This document shows positions 7,241 through 18,200 of a stretch of DNA of 39,108 bases, piece by piece (position 1 is the stretch's first letter; each line of letters starts with the position of its first letter). Both the position numbers and the translations under genes were made by a program. The notes below the pieces were generated by a model. That model was not told the DNA's origin. It saw only the letters and a program-made list of their open reading frames with translations, and searched no databases. Source of the DNA: an uncultured Bacilli bacterium (lineage in GTDB: Bacteria > Bacillota_I > Bacilli_A > RF39 > UBA660); NCBI GenBank assembly GCA_934098455.1, contig CAKOOU010000007.1, positions 1 through 39,108 on the forward strand. Reading direction: 5' to 3'.

Positions 7241-10200
7241 TTATCTTAAAATTATACTTGTTATCATTTTACTTAACTCATTAACAGCATCAGTTTTTCC
7301 ATGATGAGCATTATTAAAAGCATTTACTAATTTTTGGTATTGGTTCTCATCTAAATTAAACCTTTTTTTAAATAAATCATCTAATTGATCTATATTATTG
7401 TTAAAATAAATACTAAATATTTCTTTATCTTTTATTTTACCATATTTTAGCAATCTTTCCAGTTCTTTCATAGACGATTGATATGCACAATATGCAACTT
7501 TAGGATAATCTTTACCTAATGATTTTTTGTTTAATAATTCTGTAAAGCATTCATTTATACCTCTATAAACTTCTAAACCAAACACCCCTGTAACTGAAGA
7601 CCCCTTAATCCGTGATACTTGATGTACAGATTCGTGATTTACATTTGCTTTTAAAACTTTTTGCCGAGTTTTATTATCAAAATTTGCTAATGGATGAATA
7701 TCAACATTCATAATTGACTTTCCACTAGGGTCATTATATGCCATAGCATTACCATATCCTAACTTAATAAATTCTTCTTGAGATTTAAATATAAATGAAT
7801 CATATACGCTTTCTAACCTACCTTCAGGCAAATACTTCCCAAATCTTTTTTTAAAATTTTTTATCATTTTGTCATAAGCAAATGTAGTTGCATCTAATAC
7901 TCTGCTGTCATAGTCTCCTAAATTTAGATGGTATTTTTTAAAAAAACCTGTGGAACTAGAATATTTTTGTATTGTTTTAAAATTTTTATAATTTAAATCA
8001 CCATTTTTTATCATTTGTGAAACATACATATTAAAATCTGAATTACTAAATAGATTTAATGAAATTGCTTTTTCTAATAATTTTGACTTAGTTAATGCAG
8101 TCGAAGTGTTTGTATATTGAAAACTCATATTTAACAAACGTTTTAATTGAGTTGAATCTAATTTATTTATAATTTCACTTATATCTGCATCACCGCATGA
8201 ACTTAATAGAGCATCTATATTATCAGAATCCATCCTTTTCATAAGTGAAATAACATCATCCATTCCATCAAAATCTAATCTAGAAAAATCATCTAATTTT
8301 GATAAATATTTATTGAATTCTACATCATCAACTGTATATAATATTTTTTTAAAAACTTTTCTTCCTTGTTCCGTAGATAGTAAAGCCATAAGGTCATCTG
8401 GAGATTTATTCATTATAATGTTTTTTGAAACATTAATATTACTTGCATTTTCAAATGCAGACTGTTCTGCCATAAGATATAAGACTCTATCCCAACGTGA
8501 AAAATTTCTTTCTAAATTATATTTTTTTATAATAGAATCTATTTCCGCAAAATTTTCTGGGTTAACAACACCATCTCTTAAAAATACAGGAATAAATTTT
8601 GCCGCGTCATATTTATTTGTTATCCATTCACTTAAAGGATGTTTTTTTAATAAATTTTCAAAATATCCATCACCATATCCAACTAATGAAAGTAAGGTAG
8701 CATCATCAAGTTGTTTACTAAGTTTATATTTAAGAGTTTCTGCATTAGTACTAAATATAACCCTCAATGAATCCACGTCTGCTTTTAGAGCAATTACATC
8801 CACAAATTCTTTATTCATCGATAACAATTCTAAACCATTTTTTTCTGCTCTAAGCATATTTATAACTTTATTTAAACTTTTATCACTTAAAGAGTCTAAG
8901 CTTTTTACAATATCACTTTCACTTAATACTCTATATAATTTATGATAATCTACTAAATCAATATTTTCCATAACTTTATTAATTTCAGTATGATTTAAAG
9001 AAGATAAAGATTTTTTTAATTCCGACAATTCAGATTCTTTAAACACTCTCTTAATTACGTCAGAATCGCCATTTTTTAATGAAAATGCTAATTCTGCACT
9101 ATTAAATTCTTTTATTCTATTTATATCTAAATTTCTAATTGCTTTTGGACTTGCACTATCTGTTAAATCTCCAGCCATTTTTAATCCGTTTGTATAGTTA
9201 ACATTATCTACCGAACTACTTATTGTTGATGAATTAATCTCAGATGCTAATTTTGGCATTTCTACTTCTTTTTTTAAGATATTTTTTAAGTTAATTTCTG
9301 TTATAGTACCATCTGTGTCAATTCTAAAAACTTTTGATACATTATCTATTGATACTTGATCATGAGTATTGAAAGATTTTATATGTCTTACATTTACATT
9401 ATCAGACATACCATTTCCATTATCTCTAGCTAATTGAAATAAATTTTTATTAGCTGGTGTTTCTATAACGTATGTAGCTTTACCTTTTCCACCATATTTA
9501 GATGCATATCCCCCTAGGTACCAATCACAACCGCCATTGCCATTTGAAGTTCCATCTGCATTTAAAATATAATCATCTGATTTACTATATATTTTTTTAT
9601 CTCTTAAATAAACATTCCAAGTATCTTCATCTACCACCCTATAAGCATGGTCAGATTTTAAATCGTAATTTTGTATTTTTGTCTCAACATGATCTCTAAG
9701 ATTTATTTTTTCAAACATAGTTAATTCTTCATTTTTCACCATTTTTTGTTGTATTGCATTTAGTTTGGGATCTGAAGAAAATGGTAGTTTTTTTGCATCA
9801 AATAGTTCTGTGTTCTTTGATATTTCCTTAATGCTTGAATTTTGATTTACATTGTACTTAGAAATAATCGTTTTATAAGTATCCTCATCAACTAAATCTT
9901 TAACTGAAATATTATCAGGTATACCATCTGGCAAAATTACAGCTAATACACAGGCTGTGTCTCCATCATATATTACACTGTCGTATCTAATTCTTTGTTT
10001 TCTAGCTAATAATACTTCGTCTCCTATATCACTATCAACCATTGCTGCTAAATTAACACATTTGGTACCCTTAGGACATACATAATCAATTTTAACTTGT
10101 AATGAATCCGCATCTGCTCCAGTTGCCATTCCTCCTTTAGAAGTACCTATATTTTCTTTTATACCCTTGCATGTACTTTTATACCTATTTTGGTCTAATA

Positions 10201-13200
10201 TTTTTCCTTCAATGTCACTTAGATTTTTTACTCCTTCAAATTCTTTTATAGTAGTTCCTCTATTTAAAATTATTGTAGAATCTGTTTTGCTTACATTCAT
10301 AACAGAATCTATTTCTTCTACCATATCACTACATTTTAGATTATACCCATGAAAAGTTCTATCAATATTATCATCTAAATACTTATTAATATCAGTCCAA
10401 CTCATTGAAGAATAAGTAAATAATGAATTGTAAGCCTCGTCACTAAGTAATAAAATTGTGTTTCCAGCTCCACTTTTCAAAAATTTGTCTAAAATAAGTT
10501 TATCTTCTAAACTAAATTCGGTAAATTTTTCCATATTTTTAAATCTATTAGTTTTATCTATTATTTTTCGAATTGTTGATAGATCTTCAAACGATAAGTC
10601 ATAATCTATTTTATTAATTGAACTTTTATTTATATTAGCATTTTCCAATGAAGTTAAAATACTGATATTTGTATTTTTATCTAAATTTACTAAATTCAAT
10701 ACATTTTCTAAAGATTTGTTTATACTTACCATTTTCTCTAATTCTGATATTGTGGGATCGCTCAAGTTTAAATCTCTAAAATTATCAAGTATTTTTACAA
10801 CATCTAGTGATTCACCACTATTAGTTTCTATAACTCTTTTGGCAATACATTCATATAACGAAGCATAATCATATATATCAAAATTTTCGTTCGCAAGCAT
10901 TTCCTTCTTCAATCCTAATGATCCCAAAATATATTTTGCATCGTCTATAGATAAATCTGCAATTTCCATGTTTCCTAACTTTATTGTTTTGCTACTTATC
11001 GAGTCATCAAATAACTCAGAAATATTAATTGACTTTTTATATTCAGAATAATTGGAAAAAGTTTTATTATTGATTTTTAATTTTGTTTTTTGTCTTATCG
11101 TTTCTCGATTTGGAACTTTTATTTCTATAGTTTTAGAAGTAATATTTTTATTTATTTCTTCTCCATTTATTTTAAAGTTGTTTTCTACATTAGGATTGTT
11201 AATTTCTTTAATTTTATTTTTTTCATTAGTCAATAAATTTTGCCATTCTTCAGTTTTTTCTAAAATATGTAATTCACTTTCTGATAATGAATCCCTATTG
11301 TTATATAATTTTTCAATGTTTAGTTTTTCATTTTCTCCATTTTTCCAATCTGACCCTATTTCTGTTTTTTTAGATTTATGTACTACATCTCCAACATCAT
11401 CTGCTTTTACATTTTCTTCACCAAATAAAGATTTTAAATCTTCTTCCCATATTTTTCTCATTTGAGTTACTTTTTCAATTTCACTTAATGAGTCATTGCT
11501 TCTTATATTTTCCATATTATTGTTAAAAGAATCTTTTTGACTTTTCATAGCCATTTGGTCTGCTGATAATGAATGGGCTACTTTATCACCAGACTGAGCA
11601 ACTAGAAATGATTTTTTTGATTCATTTACCATACCTAATATTTGAGATTGTTTTCCTTTATCTAATGAGTCATAGAATTTTTTTAAAGAAATATCATCTA
11701 GAGAATTTAAAGATTTAGCCATTTGCTGATTAATTTTCATTTGGTCAAATGCCTTAACTCTTTCTACTCCATCTAATGATTCTAAATAATTTTTTGCATC
11801 TATGTCTTTCATTTTTGAAATACTTTTATTTACTTTATCTATGATTTTATCCGTAATTTCAGTTCTAGGTTTGATATTACCATCTAAGAAAGATGTCATC
11901 TTTTTTACTGTTCTTGCACTAGAAGTTACATCTACTGCTTCTCCTAACCCGGATGCAGCGCCTGCTATTCCTGCTTGAATCTTAACTTGATCCCATCCAC
12001 CGTTAGCTTCAAAAGCTTCAGAAAATGAAATTTTATTTCCTTGTTCGTCTGTTCTATATAAAGTTTGAGCATAAGTTCTAAATGGTATTTCTGCTACGGC
12101 ATCTACTGTATCAGCACCCATTCTTAGTAAAGAAGCTACTGCTTTATTTGTAATTTTTGTCCCTGAGCCTTTAAATAATCCATTTATTTTTTGACCTGCA
12201 TACCATTGAATTCCATCAATAACTCCTGTCATTGTTCCATAACCTAATCCGCCTATAATTTCATCATTACTTAACTCTCTTGCCCCAGGTCTTTTATTAA
12301 TTTCTTCTACTTTTTTTGCTAATAAATCATTATAAATTGCTACTGATACATCTTCTTCAGTTAATTGAATTTCCGGATTTGCTTTTAACAATTCCTTAAC
12401 CTTTTCATCAAACATTTCTTGAGTTACTATCCCTTGTTCAATTTCTTTATTCAATTCTTCAGTAGCCATAATTAAAACTTTTTGGTCTGATTGTTGAGAC
12501 CATGCTTCTTCGGCTCCTTTTCCCATACCTGCAGCACCTGCTGTTAATGCAGTTGCACCTGTAGATACTCCACCTGCAGCTACTCCACCTGTACCAAATG
12601 TTAAATAAGAAATAACAATTATACCTGTTACATATCCAACACCTTCTGAAATTTGACAAGCAATTCCATCAGTTTTAAAGGCATCATAAGCAAAATTATC
12701 TAACCCTTGTCTAATACCAATTTTTTCATCTAGCCAGTTAACCCAATTAAAACTTACCGCAGGAACAACTATTTTTTTCCACATAGTTTCAGTTAATCCT
12801 AATGACTTACCAGACCATAAATAATATATTTCTTCAATAATTGCTGTTTTAACGGAGTCTCTTAATGCCACTAGTATCAAAGCAAAGTCTCCTATTGCCT
12901 CAACTAACGACATAAGTCCTTTTAAAAAAGATGCACCCAGATTTAATATAGATGCACCTGTTTTAATAAATGTTCCAACAGGGTCTTCTATCCAGTCCAT
13001 TGTATAATTTGCTATTTTCGTTCCTAGCTTAATATAATTTTCCTTATTGGTAACAAAATTCCATGCGGATTTAGCACCATTACTAATTTTTGTTCCCAAT
13101 CTTTTCCAATTATCAGCATTTTTTACCCAATTATAAACTTTTTCTAAAGTGCTTCCAATGGCAGATTTTGCCTTACAACAAAAAGCTCCAACTTTTTGAG

Positions 13201-13645
13201 ATACATCAACAACTTGATTTTTTAATCGTCCAAAAATACTTGAACATTTACTTGCTATTTTAGCACCTAAACTTTCTGATGGTGTTTTTTTATCTGATGA
13301 AATAATATTAGCATCAGAAAAATTGTTGCTTTCTATACCATTCATTTCTTTCATTGAAGAAAAATTTGTTAACAATGAGTTTATTTTAGAAGAATGGTTA
13401 AGTTCTATATTTAACGCTGATTCAAATTTAGTGTTTATTTTAGTTTTAGTGTTATCTATTTCTACTTTTAAATTATCAATATTTATTTTTAATTGTTTTG
13501 TATAATTTTTATACGAAAAAGAACTAGGCAATGAATTACATAATTCCCCGCTATAATTATAAGCTTCCTGCATAGCAGATTTTGCTTTTGAAATTTTATC
13601 TATTATTTCAGAATTAACTTTACTTGGATCTAATGCTATGCTCAT
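7241..13645 (-). CDS. giant T7SS polymorphic toxin with ADP-ribosyltransferase and zinc-protease-like domains
   Basis: This 2134-residue protein has several parts. Residues 1-100 form a helical, WXG/LXG-like secretion region without a clean LXG motif. About 245-270 and 334-380 are hydrophobic or Gly/Ala-rich and could span membranes. Residues 600-1000 are mostly helical. An ADP-ribosyltransferase-exoenzyme-like domain follows, with R1129 in ILNRGTT, S1157-T1158 in YKSTCKG, and E1210 in GDEVLLARKQR. The residue two before the catalytic Glu is Gly rather than the usual Glu/Gln. About 1310-1440 is a second Gly/Tyr-rich domain beginning AYRVVDEDTW, perhaps another transferase fold. About 1450-1880 are helical repeats. 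The C-terminus carries HESVH (2004-2008) with a possible third ligand E2032 in NECFTE, as in zinc metallopeptidases. The start chosen follows AGGAGG; an upstream in-frame start at 13675 would include it. It is likely secreted by EssC. Confidence 0.8.
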   Translation of the reverse strand: MSIALDPSKVNSEIIDKISKAKSAMQEAYNYSGELCNSLPSSFSYKNYTKQLKINIDNLKVEIDNTKTKINTKFESALNIELNHSSKINSLLTNFSSMKEMNGIESNNFSDANIISSDKKTPSESLGAKIASKCSSIFGRLKNQVVDVSQKVGAFCCKAKSAIGSTLEKVYNWVKNADNWKRLGTKISNGAKSAWNFVTNKENYIKLGTKIANYTMDWIEDPVGTFIKTGASILNLGASFLKGLMSLVEAIGDFALILVALRDSVKTAIIEEIYYLWSGKSLGLTETMWKKIVVPAVSFNWVNWLDEKIGIRQGLDNFAYDAFKTDGIACQISEGVGYVTGIIVISYLTFGTGGVAAGGVSTGATALTAGAAGMGKGAEEAWSQQSDQKVLIMATEELNKEIEQGIVTQEMFDEKVKELLKANPEIQLTEEDVSVAIYNDLLAKKVEEINKRPGARELSNDEIIGGLGYGTMTGVIDGIQWYAGQKINGLFKGSGTKITNKAVASLLRMGADTVDAVAEIPFRTYAQTLYRTDEQGNKISFSEAFEANGGWDQVKIQAGIAGAASGLGEAVDVTSSARTVKKMTSFLDGNIKPRTEITDKIIDKVNKSISKMKDIDAKNYLESLDGVERVKAFDQMKINQQMAKSLNSLDDISLKKFYDSLDKGKQSQILGMVNESKKSFLVAQSGDKVAHSLSADQMAMKSQKDSFNNNMENIRSNDSLSEIEKVTQMRKIWEEDLKSLFGEENVKADDVGDVVHKSKKTEIGSDWKNGENEKLNIEKLYNNRDSLSESELHILEKTEEWQNLLTNEKNKIKEINNPNVENNFKINGEEINKNITSKTIEIKVPNRETIRQKTKLKINNKTFSNYSEYKKSINISELFDDSISSKTIKLGNMEIADLSIDDAKYILGSLGLKKEMLANENFDIYDYASLYECIAKRVIETNSGESLDVVKILDNFRDLNLSDPTISELEKMVSINKSLENVLNLVNLDKNTNISILTSLENANINKSSINKIDYDLSFEDLSTIRKIIDKTNRFKNMEKFTEFSLEDKLILDKFLKSGAGNTILLLSDEAYNSLFTYSSMSWTDINKYLDDNIDRTFHGYNLKCSDMVEEIDSVMNVSKTDSTIILNRGTTIKEFEGVKNLSDIEGKILDQNRYKSTCKGIKENIGTSKGGMATGADADSLQVKIDYVCPKGTKCVNLAAMVDSDIGDEVLLARKQRIRYDSVIYDGDTACVLAVILPDGIPDNISVKDLVDEDTYKTIISKYNVNQNSSIKEISKNTELFDAKKLPFSSDPKLNAIQQKMVKNEELTMFEKINLRDHVETKIQNYDLKSDHAYRVVDEDTWNVYLRDKKIYSKSDDYILNADGTSNGNGGCDWYLGGYASKYGGKGKATYVIETPANKNLFQLARDNGNGMSDNVNVRHIKSFNTHDQVSIDNVSKVFRIDTDGTITEINLKNILKKEVEMPKLASEINSSTISSSVDNVNYTNGLKMAGDLTDSASPKAIRNLDINRIKEFNSAELAFSLKNGDSDVIKRVFKESELSELKKSLSSLNHTEINKVMENIDLVDYHKLYRVLSESDIVKSLDSLSDKSLNKVINMLRAEKNGLELLSMNKEFVDVIALKADVDSLRVIFSTNAETLKYKLSKQLDDATLLSLVGYGDGYFENLLKKHPLSEWITNKYDAAKFIPVFLRDGVVNPENFAEIDSIIKKYNLERNFSRWDRVLYLMAEQSAFENASNINVSKNIIMNKSPDDLMALLSTEQGRKVFKKILYTVDDVEFNKYLSKLDDFSRLDFDGMDDVISLMKRMDSDNIDALLSSCGDADISEIINKLDSTQLKRLLNMSFQYTNTSTALTKSKLLEKAISLNLFSNSDFNMYVSQMIKNGDLNYKNFKTIQKYSSSTGFFKKYHLNLGDYDSRVLDATTFAYDKMIKNFKKRFGKYLPEGRLESVYDSFIFKSQEEFIKLGYGNAMAYNDPSGKSIMNVDIHPLANFDNKTRQKVLKANVNHESVHQVSRIKGSSVTGVFGLEVYRGINECFTELLNKKSLGKDYPKVAYCAYQSSMKELERLLKYGKIKDKEIFSIYFNNNIDQLDDLFKKRFNLDENQYQKLVNAFNNAHHGKTDAVNELSKMITSIILR

Positions 13646-13700
13646 ATTGTTACCTCCTAGTATTTCGCCTAACAAAAAAACAATAATATGTTTTTATCCA

Positions 13701-14048
13701 TTATTCTGAATCTACATTTAATGTTTCAACATTAGAAATGTTGCTTGTATCTAAATTTGCTTTATCTATATTAGAGATAAGTATTTTTAATCCTTTATGG
13801 AATTTTTCTACTTCTTCATCTACTAATCCCAAATAATCTACTCTTTCTATTTGTTCATGGTTAAATAAAGCTGTTTGTTCGCTTGATAAAAAACCTTCTG
13901 GAAACATACATCCTGAATAATCATAAATTTTTTCCTTATCATCCGCTGCCATTGAGAAAAAACCTGTTATCATTACTCTTTTAGTTGCACCTTTTAATAA
14001 ACATACTGTCCCTAGAGGTAAATATTTTTCTTTTATTTCTTGATTCAT
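13701..14048 (-). CDS. DUF4176 protein of T7SS loci
   Basis: This 115-residue protein matches the DUF4176 pattern: YLPLGTVCLLKGATKRVMI, then KIYDYSGCMFPEGF, then FNHEQIERVDYLG. This family is repeatedly found beside LXG-type toxins and their small helical partners in Firmicutes T7SS loci. No membrane segment or signal peptide is present. The precise role is not established; a chaperone or adaptor role for the toxin next door is an inference. The gene lies 55 bases upstream of the toxin and 16 bases downstream of the coiled-coil gene, so all are probably in one operon. Confidence 0.85.
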   Translation of the reverse strand: MNQEIKEKYLPLGTVCLLKGATKRVMITGFFSMAADDKEKIYDYSGCMFPEGFLSSEQTALFNHEQIERVDYLGLVDEEVEKFHKGLKILISNIDKANLDTSNISNVETLNVDSE

Positions 14049-14063
14049 ATCATATCCTTCTTT

Positions 14064-14393
14064 CTATTCCTCTGCATATTGCAAATCATTTTTCAATCTT
14101 CTGATTTCATTTTTTAATGAATTAATCTTTGAATTTATAGCTGGTATAATTTCCTTTGTTAACTTAGTTAAATAACTATCAATTTTTTCCACTACTTTTG
14201 CTAAATCACCACCATCAGCAGTTGTTGTAGTAAATGTAAAATATTTAACCATATTCAGGATTGCAGTATTAAGATGTTTTTTACTATCATCTAAACTTTT
14301 ATATAATAAGTTAGCTTTTTTCAGTGATTCATTATATGCGTTTAATTCATTTTCTGCTTTGCTAATTTTTCTACGAATTTCTGATTTAGTCAT
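14064..14393 (-). CDS. small coiled-coil T7SS partner protein (YwqH/DUF5082-like)
   Basis: This protein of about 109 residues is nearly all helix, with heptad-like patterns at both ends: SEIRRKISKAENELNAY near the start and INSLKNEIRRLKNDLQY at the end. Such small proteins precede LXG-type toxins and bind their N-terminal helices for export (the Lap/YwqH-like role). The start was chosen at the Met of MTKSEIRR, with GGAG about 10 bases upstream. In-frame ATGs at 14402 and 14414 are alternatives. The family assignment rests on size, helicity and position rather than on a motif. Confidence 0.62.
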   Translation of the reverse strand: MTKSEIRRKISKAENELNAYNESLKKANLLYKSLDDSKKHLNTAILNMVKYFTFTTTTADGGDLAKVVEKIDSYLTKLTKEIIPAINSKINSLKNEIRRLKNDLQYAEE

Positions 14394-14455
14394 TGTACTC
14401 ATACTCCAATTCATAAATAAAAGTTAAATTCATATTTTTAACTCTTATTTATAAA

Positions 14456-14473
14456 TGTCTTAATAATAAGACA
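14456..14473 (-). terminator. weak hairpin between esx genes and toxin genes
   Basis: The arms TGTCTTA and TAAGACA with a 4-base loop form a stable small hairpin followed on the minus strand by only TTTAT. The weak U tract would allow partial read-through. This would yield more esx mRNA than toxin mRNA, a common arrangement; here it is an inference. Confidence 0.4.
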
Positions 14474-14481
14474 ATTTATAA

Positions 14482-14772
14482 TTAATTAATTTTACTTGCT
14501 GCTGTTTGTTCAAGTTTTTCATATGAAGGTGCAACTGTATTAGTTAAATAATTTGCACACTCTGTTACTGCAGAAATAAATTCTGGGAATTTTTGTTTAA
14601 CTTTATCATATGAATCATATAATTTGTCAGCTGTATCACTACTATAAATACTCTTAACTTTACTTATAACTCCACTCAACTCAGTATTTAAAATACTATC
14701 TAAGTTTCCTGCTGATTTAGTTAATGAATCTGCAGCATCTTTACATCCTGTTGAACTAAATGTAACTGCCAT
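14482..14772 (-). CDS. WXG100-like ESX protein, motif-less variant
   Basis: This 96-residue protein is predicted as two helices joined by a turn, the ESX fold, and is probably exported by EssC. The turn has IYSSDTA near residues 42-48 instead of the usual WxG. The helical pattern, size and position between a true WXG100 gene and the coiled-coil gene support the assignment. It has an AAAGGAG ribosome site and begins 23 bases after the preceding gene. It may pair with the WSG-containing neighbour as a heterodimer. Confidence 0.72.
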   Translation of the reverse strand: MAVTFSSTGCKDAADSLTKSAGNLDSILNTELSGVISKVKSIYSSDTADKLYDSYDKVKQKFPEFISAVTECANYLTNTVAPSYEKLEQTAASKIN

Positions 14773-14795
14773 TTAGATAACATCTCCTTTCATTA

Positions 14796-15062
14796 TTATA
14801 AATTTTCTTCTAAGTTATTATAGTCTTTACCTATAGCAACTAATAATTCTCCAACGTCATTAAGATATTGTCCTAATTGTTCAAAATCTGCTTTATATGC
14901 TTCAACATTTTCTGTAAATCTTGAAGCAGCTTGTCCTGACCAGGCATTTTTTAAATCAGTAATTATATCATAGATTACTTTTATTTCAGAGTTATAACTA
15001 CCTGCATCAGTAATGATTTCATTTCCATAAGTAATTGCTTGTTCTGGATCAATATTAATCAT
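14796..15062 (-). CDS. WXG100 family ESX secreted protein
   Basis: This 88-residue protein has the WXG motif as WSG in LKNAWSGQAASRF at about residues 37-49, between two amphipathic helices. That is the defining EsxA-type helical hairpin. The C-terminal helix carries the pattern VGELLVAIGKDYNN, near the YxxxD/E export signal seen in this family. It is the first gene of the esx-toxin transcript, behind a strong ribosome site (GGGAGG) and its own promoter. It is a substrate and probably a structural element of the secretion system encoded by the adjacent essC. Confidence 0.9.
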   Translation of the reverse strand: MINIDPEQAITYGNEIITDAGSYNSEIKVIYDIITDLKNAWSGQAASRFTENVEAYKADFEQLGQYLNDVGELLVAIGKDYNNLEENL

Positions 15063-15139
15063 TATCTAACCTCCCATCCAAATAAAAAACACTAAAAATT
15101 TTTTATTTAATCCTTGAGTATCATCTCTACTCTAGGTAA

Positions 15140-15190
15140 ATTATACCAGAAAAAAAGAAAACAAACAATCTTTTTTTCAAATTTTGTCAC
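15140..15190 (-). promoter_or_regulatory. esx-toxin operon promoter with upstream GTGACA element
   Basis: On the minus strand TTGTTT (15168-15163) and an extended -10, TGGTATAAT (15148-15140), are separated by 17 bases. Upstream, GTGACAAAATTTG starts at 15190. The same GTGACA hexamer forms the inverted repeat between the regulator gene and the esaB-like gene, so it may be a shared operator. Confidence 0.6.
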
Positions 15191-15223
15191 TTTTTCTCGT
15201 GATTTCATGTTTTTATGATATAC

Positions 15224-18200
15224 TTATATTTTTTCAATTATTTTCACAAAGTTTACTACCCCATTTTTTACTAGATATGCATAACTGCTACCAATTGGAT
15301 TGTAATATGCTTGGCTTGCTTTAGAAGGTTTAATTGTATATTGATCACCAAAACCATCACCTATAAATAAACCAGAACCATTAGACACATTTTCTTTATA
15401 AAAGCTTTCTATTTCACATTTTTTCAAGTTAGAAACTATATCAATAAAAATAAATTGTATTTTATTTATTTCTTTATTCTTTTTTAAAATGTTTTCAAAT
15501 ATATTTTTTTCTTCAGAGCTAATTGAACTAATAAACTTTTCTAAACCTATAATAACTAGCGTAACCTTTTTAATTCCCTTAATATATTTATCATTAAAAT
15601 CATTAATTTTTAAAGTTTCATAAACTTGTTCTACAAAACTATTAATTTTATTTAATTCTTCACTAAAATTTCTGTTTTTATATAATATATTAGGATAAGC
15701 AAAATTATCAAAAGTGAATTTGCAATCAAATACAAAATTATTTGTATTTATTTTCGAGATTATATAACATAATTTATCACTGAAGCTTAATAAATATTCA
15801 TAATCTCGTCCTGTAATTAAATAAGGTGATGATTCTCCTATACTAATATATGCAGGTTCTAACGTATCCTTTATTAATCCTATAGGCAAATTAGAAATAT
15901 CTTTTATTCCATCTTTTAAATCATCAAATGATACCATTTCTGGCAATATAGGAACAGGAGTTGCCTTTAATTTAATAGCTAGAGCCAATTCTTTACAATA
16001 ATGCTTTATATCTTCATATAATGTTTCCTTTTTTGATACATATGCTGTTTGAAATTCCAATATTGAACCAATTTTAATTAATCCTCGACCATATGCTTTT
16101 GATGGCACTTTGCCTTCAGTCTTTCCAAGGATTACAGGATAATCAGTTTCATCATTTAATTGTAAAGTTAAAACATTTTTAAAGTTTTGAGAAACTTTAG
16201 AACGAATACCATTTACAGCTGAAACAGTAACAACAAAATATATTCCATATTTATTAGCGTCTCTTAGCATATCAATTAATTTATCCACATAATCTTCATA
16301 TGAATCATTAAATATTTCATATGAATTAATTATAACTAACATATTAGGTTTACTATTCCCACTTTTTATATAATCCATATAATTTCCGTTATATTTTGCA
16401 AATTCTCTTTTTCTTGCATTAATTTCCTTTTCTATCAACTTAAAGAAATTATTAATTTTTTCATCATTTCCTATATGAATAATATCTGCAACGTGTGGTG
16501 CATCTATAAAGTTATTTAATACTTCACTTCCAAAATCCAAAATATAAATATTCAATTCTTTCAAAGTATAATTTGATATTAAGGAATAAACCATTGTTGT
16601 TAATAAATTTTCTTTTCCACTACCTCCTGAACCATAAATTAAAACATTTCCATCATTACTAATTGGCAAAGCTAATAAATCTTGTTTTTGCTTATTAGGA
16701 TCATCATATTCTCCTATGATAGGATTTAAGACATAATTTTCTTTTTGATAATTATATTTTTCTTTCAATTTATCTACATATATAACATCAGGAATTCTTG
16801 TTAACCACAGTGGCTTTATATTTAACCTTGTATTCTTCGCCACATTTATAACGTAATTTAATACGTTTGGTAATTCTTCACCCTTATAAACATATTGAGT
16901 ATTATTTTTTTTGATATTTCCTTTTTTATAATTATTTCCCATTTCATCCACAAAATCTATAGTAGAATCCACTAAAGTAATTCTTTTTTCACTTTCGTAA
17001 TATGGACTACCAGCATAAGCACTTTGTCCTTTTGCAAAAAATTCATTATAACCAACTTGTAAGTAAAATCTTCCTGTTTCTTTCAACATAGCAGCATCTG
17101 GCCTTTTTAACATATCATTAGAATCACTTTTATCTTGCACTTTTAAACAAACTCTAAATTTAGAGTTTGACCATATTTGGTCATCTACAACTCCACTAGG
17201 TTTTTGCGTAGCCAAAATTAAGTGAACCCCTAATGAACGACCAATACGAGCTGTTGAAATAAGTTTATCCATAAATTCAGGTTGTTGAACCTTTAATTCA
17301 GCAAACTCATCACTTATTATAAATAAATGACTCATTGGCTCATCAACTTCCCCGTTCCTATATTTTTCTTGGTACTTATAAATATCCATACTACTCTCAT
17401 TAAGTTTTTCACGTGCATTCTTAAACATAGTTTGTCTTCGTTTTAATTCACTTTCAATACTTGCTAAACTTCTCTTGATTTCTACAATATCTAAGTTTGT
17501 TATTGTTCCTACAACATGCGGTAGTTTTATATTATTTTCTCTATTATCAAAAGTTAAAGCTAACCCTCCACCTTTATAATCTATTAAAACAAATTGAACT
17601 TCTTCAGGGCTATAATTAACAGCCATAGATAAAATATAAGTTATTATCCATTCTGATTTACCACTACCTGTCATTCCAGCTACTAACCCGTGAGGCCCGT
17701 GTGCTTTTTCATGTAAATCTATTTTAAATATTTCTCCTTGTTCATCAATCCCAACAGGTGTTTCTAATGTATTAATAATGTCATTATTTTTCCATCTGTT
17801 TGAACTATCTAGTTGTTGAACATTCCCTACATCAAACATTTCTAAAAAACTATATTTTTTAGGTAAAACAAATTTCCCATCTGCTATATCTAATGGTGTA
17901 TTACTAACATTCATAATACAATTTCTTAATGAAAAATTAGGAAAATCTGGGATAAAATTTATTTGATTATCTGCTGTCATTGAATTAGTAAATAATCCTG
18001 CCTGCTGCTGTTCTACGTTAACAAACATTGCACATTCATTTGGTAATTTATCAACCTTATCAACATTCATTATTAATGTATATCCTAAATTATTTTTATT
18101 TTCTAATATTTCTTTTATTAAAGCATTATTTTTTATTAAATTTATATCATCTATAAAGAATATATAATATGGTGAAAAATTAACGGAATTTTTTGTTTCT

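Noticed and set aside
8313..8945. 210-codon plus-strand open frame inside the giant toxin
   Set aside because: It is antisense to a clearly coding domain, rich in Leu/Ser/Phe as expected of a shadow frame, with no ribosome site.
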